Origin: Verrucomicrobiales bacterium
Lineage (GTDB): Bacteria > Verrucomicrobiota > Verrucomicrobiia > Verrucomicrobiales > SLCJ01
DNA: 7,940 nucleotides
NCBI GenBank assembly: GCA_007125835.1
Contig: SLCJ01000406.1
Location: forward strand, 1 to 7,940
Reading direction: 5' to 3'
Shown piece after piece: positions 6,210 through 7,940 of this stretch. Both the position numbers and the translations under genes were made by a program. The stretch's first letter is position 1, and each line of letters opens with the position of its first letter. The notes beneath the pieces are model-generated. The model was not told the origin of the DNA, did no database searches, and saw only the letters and a list, made by a program, of their open reading frames with translations.

Positions 6210-7148
6210 ATGAAGACATTCGAAACCAATGACCGGATCATTCGGACGGGGCTCTTATCAAGGCCTTTCTGGGTGGGACTGCTGCTGGCACCCGCATTCT
6301 CCCTTGCGGATACAGTGCCTGCCGCAGTGGACCCCGATGATCTGGACGAGCAAACCCTGGCACTTTCGCGCCGACAGGACGACCTCTCGGCTGAGGTGCA
6401 GGATTTGATCTGGAACCAGACCGACCGTGACTTGGCACGCTTTTTGGAAGAGGTGGACGAGGCCATGCTTGACTCGCGGGACCTGCTTGAGGCCATGCTG
6501 ACCGGTGGCGAGACGATTGCCGCGCAGCAGGACGTGCTGGAACGAATCTATGAGGCCGCCAAGCGCGCCGTCGAGAATTCGCGGAGCCCGCAGCAGCCGC
6601 CTGAGGATGGTGACGAGGATGGTGAGGATGGCGAGGATGGCGAGGAAGGGGCCAATGGAGAGGGAGAGGGCGAAGGGGAGGGTGAAGGAGAGGGCGAAGG
6701 AGAGGGTGAAGGTGAGGGTGAAGGTGAGGGCGAAGGAGAAGGCGAAGGAGAAGGCGAAGGAGAAGGCGAAGGCCAGGGTGAAGGAGAGGGTGAAGGAGAG
6801 GGGCAAGGCCAGGGCCAGGGTCAGGGACAAGGAGGTGGGGAGAGTGACGAGGCGGGAGCGATGGAGGCCATGCTCAAGATGATGGAGAACATGTTGGGAA
6901 TCACCCCGCAGGATGAGGCGCCCGGCGAAGGGGACGGATCTGGCACTGAGGGCCTTGGACCTGTGGGTCCCGGTGGTGAGGTGGACGGAGGCGGCGAGGC
7001 CGGTGAGGTGGCGGAGCAGATGCTGCGCGAACGCACGGTTCCGCGTGCGGGTGGAGCACCACCCGAGATGATCCCCCCTGAGTACCGCAGGCAGCTCGAA
7101 GCTTTTCATCGCGCCCTCGACCGCCTCGACACCCCCGGACAACCCTGA
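6210..7148 (+). CDS. Exported low-complexity (Glu-Gly)n-repeat protein, function unknown
   Basis: I do not recognise a named family. The 312-residue product begins with a basic and hydrophobic segment (LLSRPFWVGLLLAPAFSLA) that looks like a signal peptide, with likely cleavage after Ala33. Residues 42-125 are acidic and helical (DDLDEQTLALSRRQDDLSAEVQDLIWNQTDRDLARFL), suggesting a coiled-coil segment. Residues 132-147 are Asp/Glu/Gly-rich and lead into 29 uninterrupted EG or QG dipeptides (151-208). A short helix follows (AMEAMLKMMENMLGI), then a Gly/Pro/Glu-rich stretch. The C-terminus EMIPPEYRRQLEAFHRALDRLD resembles the end of PVC-group hypothetical proteins found beside similar genes. The ATG lies 13 bases after the upstream stop and the stop is 25 bases before the next start, so co-transcription is likely. 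Parallel helical content with the upstream protein suggests the two could interact, which is inference. Confidence 0.85.
   Translation: MKTFETNDRIIRTGLLSRPFWVGLLLAPAFSLADTVPAAVDPDDLDEQTLALSRRQDDLSAEVQDLIWNQTDRDLARFLEEVDEAMLDSRDLLEAMLTGGETIAAQQDVLERIYEAAKRAVENSRSPQQPPEDGDEDGEDGEDGEEGANGEGEGEGEGEGEGEGEGEGEGEGEGEGEGEGEGEGEGEGQGEGEGEGEGQGQGQGQGQGGGESDEAGAMEAMLKMMENMLGITPQDEAPGEGDGSGTEGLGPVGPGGEVDGGGEAGEVAEQMLRERTVPRAGGAPPEMIPPEYRRQLEAFHRALDRLDTPGQP
6660..6833 (+). repeat. Purine-rich 12-bp-period repeat encoding (EG)n/(QG)n
   Basis: Twenty-nine GAR-GGN or CAR-GGN codon pairs occur without interruption. The DNA period is 12 bp rather than 6: from 6672 to 6803 eleven successive units fit GAAGGNGARGGN (one has CAG in the third codon). 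Three adjacent units at 6732-6767 are identical (GAAGGAGAAGGC). A diverged unit precedes this run (6660-6671) and glutamine-coding units follow it (6804-6833). The strand is almost entirely purine, so it is a polypurine tract. Unit gain or loss keeps the frame. Confidence 0.95.
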
Positions 7149-7173
7149 ACCATCGCGAATTCCCGTTCAAGAC

Positions 7174-7940
7174 ATGAAAACCCTCTCAAATCGTAAATTG
7201 ATTTTCCGTTCGTCGCGCTTATGGGGTGCCGCGCTGCTGTCGGCCTTGGCGTTGGCTATTGGTGCGGTGTTTCCGGTGGTGGCGCAATCGCTCACGCCGT
7301 TCGCCAACCGCGACCCGATTCCTCCACAGCTTGACCCGATGTATCAACGCGGCGAGCGCTTTCTGGTGGCGACGCAGAATGCGGATGGTTCGTGGGCTGA
7401 TAATTACGGATCACAGGCCGGGGTGGTGGGGCTGGCGGTGAAAGCCTTGATGGGGCGGGGTGAGGATCCGAATACGGGGCCAAATGCGGTGGCCATCCGG
7501 CGGGGCTTGGAGTTCATTCTTTCCCAACAGGATCCAGCCACAGGCTACATTGGCCAGTCAATGTACAACCACGGCTTTGCGGCGACGGCCCTGGCCGAGG
7601 CGTATGGCGAGGTCCGCATGCCGGGGCTGGGCGTGGCGTTGCAGCGCAGTGTCGATTTGATACTCACCTCGCAGCGGAACAACCGCCACGGTGCGTGGCG
7701 TTACAATCCCAATTCGCCGGATGCCGACACCTCGGTGGCGGGTGCGGTGGTGGTGGCTTTGTTTGCGGCGCGCAATGCCGGAGTTTACGTGCCGGACGAG
7801 TCGATCCGCGATGCGCTCGACTATTTCGACCGCATGCGCGCTCCCTCCGGCGGCTATGGATATACCACCAGCAGTGCGCCCAATTTCAATCGCACCGCGA
7901 TCGGCATGCTTGTCTTTTCCTTGGCAGGTCGTGATGACGA
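7174..7940 (+). CDS. Secreted prenyltransferase/squalene-oxidase-repeat protein (3' end outside window)
   Basis: The reading frame is open from the ATG at 7174 to the right edge (255 codons), so the gene is partial. The N-terminus has a signal peptide: basic residues, then WGAALLSALALAIGAVFPVVA, with likely cleavage after Ala37. The mature part shows at least four alpha/alpha-toroid repeats of about 40-50 residues, starting near 57 (YQRGERFLVATQNADGSW), 109 (RRGLEFILSQQDPATGYIG), 157 (LQRSVDLILTSQ) and 211 (IRDALDYFDRMRAPSGGYGY). These resemble the QW-type repeats of terpene cyclases and protein prenyltransferases. MYNHGFATTALAEAYG (130-145) is the signature of the PVC-group secreted relatives. 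The squalene-cyclase catalytic DxDD is not intact in the visible part; the matching site reads PDADTS (182-187). A true cyclase role is therefore doubtful, and a binding or structural role in the envelope is more likely. It is third in the cluster, 25 bases after the preceding stop. Confidence 0.9.
   Translation, partial: MKTLSNRKLIFRSSRLWGAALLSALALAIGAVFPVVAQSLTPFANRDPIPPQLDPMYQRGERFLVATQNADGSWADNYGSQAGVVGLAVKALMGRGEDPNTGPNAVAIRRGLEFILSQQDPATGYIGQSMYNHGFAATALAEAYGEVRMPGLGVALQRSVDLILTSQRNNRHGAWRYNPNSPDADTSVAGAVVVALFAARNAGVYVPDESIRDALDYFDRMRAPSGGYGYTTSSAPNFNRTAIGMLVFSLAGRDD

Overview
The window is GC-rich chromosomal-type bacterial DNA carrying two divergently oriented gene clusters that share a spacer of about 218 bases (3228-3445). 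The best guess for the source is Verrucomicrobiota, with Planctomycetota as the alternative. This rests on the right-hand cluster: a large DUF4175-like membrane protein, an exported (Glu-Gly)n protein and a secreted prenyltransferase/squalene-oxidase-repeat protein with a 'MYNHGFATTALAEAYG' signature. That combination is familiar from the PVC group. Phylum assignment is inference from gene content, not from a marker gene.

Left half (67-3227, minus strand) is a compact arsenic-resistance operon in the order arsR-arsD-arsA-arsC. ArsR is the arsenite-responsive repressor. ArsD is the arsenite metallochaperone and keeps Cys12/Cys13/Cys18. ArsA is the two-domain arsenite-stimulated ATPase with both P-loops and all three metalloid-binding cysteines. 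ArsC is a thioredoxin-coupled arsenate reductase of the low-molecular-weight phosphatase fold. arsD and arsA overlap by four bases (GTGA), which sets the arsA start at a GTG. No arsenite permease (ArsB or Acr3) lies in the window; it may lie past the left edge. Bases 1-66, downstream of arsC, show no gene and no convincing terminator.

Right half (3446-7940, plus strand) holds three closely spaced genes, probably one operon. The first is a 916-residue protein with three membrane segments, a large extracytoplasmic part and a helical C-terminal third. The second is a 312-residue exported protein dominated by 29 consecutive Glu-Gly/Gln-Gly dipeptides. The third is a secreted alpha/alpha-toroid protein cut by the right edge. 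Their function is not established. By analogy with PVC-group neighbourhoods, MoxR ATPase, DUF58, von Willebrand-type or DUF4159 genes might follow outside the window.

The most unusual sequence features are two in-frame tandem repeats. One is a perfect 9-bp repeat (nine copies) in the arsA interdomain linker, which is also a dense G-quadruplex pattern on the plus strand. The other is a 12-bp-period purine-rich repeat coding for the (EG)n tract. The spacer holds a GAATAT-N12-ATATTC inverted repeat that is a candidate ArsR operator. No start in the window has a clear Shine-Dalgarno sequence.
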